In this document: positions 6,096 through 6,531 of the stretch, piece by piece
Layout: each line of letters opens with the position of its first letter
How positions within the stretch are numbered: position 1 is the first letter of the stretch
Source of the DNA: Porphyromonadaceae bacterium
Lineage (GTDB): Bacteria > Bacteroidota > Bacteroidia > Bacteroidales > Paludibacteraceae
NCBI GenBank assembly: GCA_905372135.1
Contig: CAJPNS010000096.1
Coordinates: forward strand, 1 to 6,531
Reading direction: 5' to 3'
Length of the DNA stretch: 6,531 nt
Position numbers and translations under genes: made by a program
The notes under the pieces: model-generated
What the model saw: only the letters and a program-made list of their open reading frames with translations
What the model was told of the DNA's origin: nothing
The model's database searches: none

Positions 6096-6531
6096 TTACA
6101 TCTTTTTGATTATCAAAGCGCTATTCGTACCTCCGAAACCGAATGAGTTCGAAAGTATTACATCTAATTTCCAACTGCATGTCGATGGTATAATATTCAG
6201 GTTTTCAGAGTATTCGTCGGGACTCTCGAAATTGATATTCGGAGCTATGAAATCGTTTTTCATCATCAGTATCGAATAGACTATTTCGCTGGCTCCCGCC
6301 ATCCAACATTCGTGCCCGGTCATCGATTTTGTCGACGATATCGGAGTTTTGTGAGAGGCAAAAATCGTATCGAGCGCCACCGCTTCGGCAGCATCGCCCT
6401 GAGGAGTAGATGTAGCATGAGCATTGATATAGTCTATATTATCGGCTTTCATGGAGGCATCTTTGAGAGCTCTGTTTATTGCCGTAATACACCCTTCGGC
6501 GCTTGGCTGCGATATATTCAGACCGTTCGAT
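6096..6531 (-). CDS. fabB: Beta-ketoacyl-ACP synthase, KAS I/II (FabB/FabF) type, C-terminal part only
   Basis: This is the C-terminal 144 residues of a thiolase-fold condensing enzyme that joins malonyl-ACP to a growing acyl chain. The frame is open to the right edge of the window, so the start and the catalytic cysteine lie outside; full-length relatives have about 410 residues. Visible signatures are NAHATSTPQGD (fragment residues 36-46) with the first catalytic histidine, STKSMTGH (66-73) with the conserved lysine and second histidine, and the glycine-rich SNSFGFGGTNSA near the C-terminus. FIAPNINFE and LNIIP resemble E. coli FabB more than FabF. The segment after the second histidine reads ECWMAGASE instead of the usual LLGAAG, which I recall from Bacteroidetes FabB-like proteins. 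The internal Met at 6452 is not the start. A role in a specialised pathway rather than bulk fatty acid synthesis cannot be excluded without the upstream genes. Confidence 0.9.
   Translation of the reverse strand, partial: SNGLNISQPSAEGCITAINRALKDASMKADNIDYINAHATSTPQGDAAEAVALDTIFASHKTPISSTKSMTGHECWMAGASEIVYSILMMKNDFIAPNINFESPDEYSENLNIIPSTCSWKLDVILSNSFGFGGTNSALIIKKM

Noticed and set aside
6096..6452. Start of the ketoacyl synthase at the internal Met (6452)
   Set aside because: The same frame continues open to the window edge with family-like sequence (ending ALKDAS before the Met), so the gene is cut by the window and not started here.

Overview
The window looks like chromosomal DNA of a Bacteroidetes bacterium, most likely of the order Bacteroidales. 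The evidence is a Bacteroidetes-type signal peptidase I (487 residues, SSSLEK active-site box), a Bacteroidetes-type ParE (EGDSASGS TOPRIM box), a Bacteroides-like ribosomal protein S15, an LL-diaminopimelate aminotransferase, and promoters of the Bacteroidetes form TTTG / TAnnTTTG. No gene start has a clear Shine-Dalgarno sequence, which is also usual in this phylum. I cannot name a genus from the sequence alone.

All six genes lie on the minus strand, so in the direction of transcription the window reads from high to low coordinates. First comes the C-terminal third of a beta-ketoacyl-ACP synthase (cut by the right edge), closed by a hairpin just after its stop. A 155-base gap follows, holding a run of ten G (minus strand) and a good promoter, then lepB (signal peptidase I). 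A 70-base gap holds a near-consensus promoter for rpsO (ribosomal protein S15), which ends at a strong hairpin terminator. A 274-base gap holds a weaker candidate promoter for parE (topoisomerase IV subunit B). A small secreted, probably outer-membrane beta-barrel protein of unknown function follows 45 bases after parE, and a LL-diaminopimelate aminotransferase (dapL) follows 69 bases after that. Bases 1-91, downstream of dapL, are very AT-rich and hold no gene or clear terminator that I can support. No stretch longer than 300 bases lacks a gene.

The genes are mostly housekeeping: fatty acid elongation, protein export, translation, chromosome decatenation, and lysine/peptidoglycan precursor synthesis. 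They do not form one pathway. The promoters and the terminator suggest separate units: synthase (ending near 6061), lepB with possible read-through into rpsO, and parE with possible read-through into the barrel gene and dapL. I found no RNA gene, mobile element, CRISPR array or undescribed multi-gene system. The points most worth a second look are the ten-base G run next to the lepB promoter, the altered active-site segment and shortened loop in DapL, and the unassigned barrel protein behind parE.
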